Source: Lutjanus erythropterus
Lineage: Eukaryota; Chordata; Actinopteri; Lutjaniformes; Lutjanidae
Length of the DNA stretch: 64,000 nucleotides
Reading direction: 5' to 3'
NCBI GenBank assembly: GCA_020091685.1
Contig: CM034598.1
Location: 22,204,326 to 22,268,325 of the forward strand
Part shown: positions 63,292 to 64,000 of the stretch, in pieces
Position numbering within the stretch: position 1 is the stretch's first letter
Layout: each line of letters begins with the position of its first letter
Made by a program: the position numbers and the translations under genes
Notes under the pieces: generated by a model
Seen by the model: the letters and a program-made list of their open reading frames with translations, nothing else
What the model was told of the DNA's origin: nothing
Databases searched by the model: none

Positions 63292-64000
63292 GTAAGTACT
63301 ATACGATAAATTACTCAGCCAGTAGACATTCACTTGATGATATGTCAGTAGTTTATTGAGCATTTGGAGCTTTTTGTGGGCTGTAATTCCGCCCATACTG
63401 CTGAAATTAGTCTGGCTAAGTGAGCTACGGCCTACTGCTAGCTGCTAATGACTGAGCTAGGTGTGCTCATTGATAAGAAAGCATGCTTTAAAATCTTTGA
63501 GAGGACTGTTAACTATAGATAACAGTTAGACCCCAAGACTGAACTGTCTCTAGTACGACGGAGCAGAGATTTGTGATTAACGTTAACCCTGAGTAAGGTT
63601 GAGTTGATTGGTGATACCTGATGACATAAATGCTTTTAGCTCTTTGGTCGAGTGGGCATGATTAAAACTCTTTTATTTTTTATTTTTATAACACTCAAAC
63701 GCTACATTCATGTTTGAAAAGAAACATTTCAAGTATTATTCTTTATAATACCAATTTGTGCCTCTAAAGTAACATTATCAGACAGAGGCACAAACTGTGG
63801 CTACTCTCCTTCAGGTACTATTTTATCTTGATAAATGTGACTGAAGTAAATTAATTGTTTGTTCATTTATGCGACTGTGTGATAGTGTGTGCTGTAATTT
63901 TAGCCTCCTCTCTTTAACAAAGGAAATGAAGCATGTCAAAACCCTTCCTGGTCAAATATATATATTTTAAGAATATTTGTGAAGATTCTCTATTTTATTG
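63292..64000. other. window end, no gene identified
   Basis: AT-rich sequence without long frames. It may be the first intron of the gene whose start is suspected at about 63.2 kb. Confidence 0.3.

Overview
This window is vertebrate nuclear DNA, almost certainly from a ray-finned (teleost, probably percomorph) fish. It is AT-rich and intron-rich, dense in (CA)n microsatellites, and carries repeat types familiar from teleosts: tRNA-derived SINEs with a conserved tail, hAT-like and Tc1-like miniature elements, and LINE 3' tails. No bacterial, plasmid, CRISPR or viral gene content was seen.

Four protein-coding genes could be assembled exon by exon, with GT-AG junctions and consistent phases. 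(1) 3194-4425, minus: a 303-residue secreted Pro/Gln/Tyr-rich protein of unknown identity. (2) 16201-29676, plus: slc43a3, a 480-residue solute carrier of the equilibrative nucleobase transporter type, 12 coding exons with a TATA-containing upstream non-coding exon. (3) 40447-47171, plus: rtn4rl2 (Nogo receptor-like 2), a 459-residue GPI-anchored leucine-rich-repeat receptor, 4 coding exons. (4) 57944-60501, plus: selenoh, selenoprotein H, 130 residues, with an in-frame TGA (59394-59396) read as selenocysteine in a CKSU redox motif. A strong SECIS candidate lies at 62513-62603 in a distal 3' UTR exon. slc43a3, rtn4rl2 and selenoh are also close together on human 11q12.1, so the order is conserved synteny. 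The genes do not form a single pathway.

Layout: 1-3 kb, repeats including an 8-bp-TSD hAT miniature element; 3-4.5 kb, the secreted-protein gene; 4.5-15 kb, intergenic, repeat-rich, with a doubtful minus-strand exon near 7.9 kb; 15-32.4 kb, slc43a3 and its 3' UTR; 32-40 kb, a transposon graveyard (SINEs, Tc1-like remnant, nested miniature elements, a 1.5-kb hAT-like element enclosing a higher-order minisatellite); 40-50 kb, rtn4rl2 with a 524-bp-period tandem duplication in intron 1; 50-58 kb, intergenic; 58-62.8 kb, selenoh; 63.2-63.3 kb, a possible first exon of the next gene.

The points most worth following are the selenoh Sec codon with its distal SECIS and competing proximal polyadenylation signal, the unidentified secreted protein, the intron-1 tandem duplication in rtn4rl2, and the nested or deleted hAT miniature elements. 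Family names and synteny come from memory of the families; no database search was possible.
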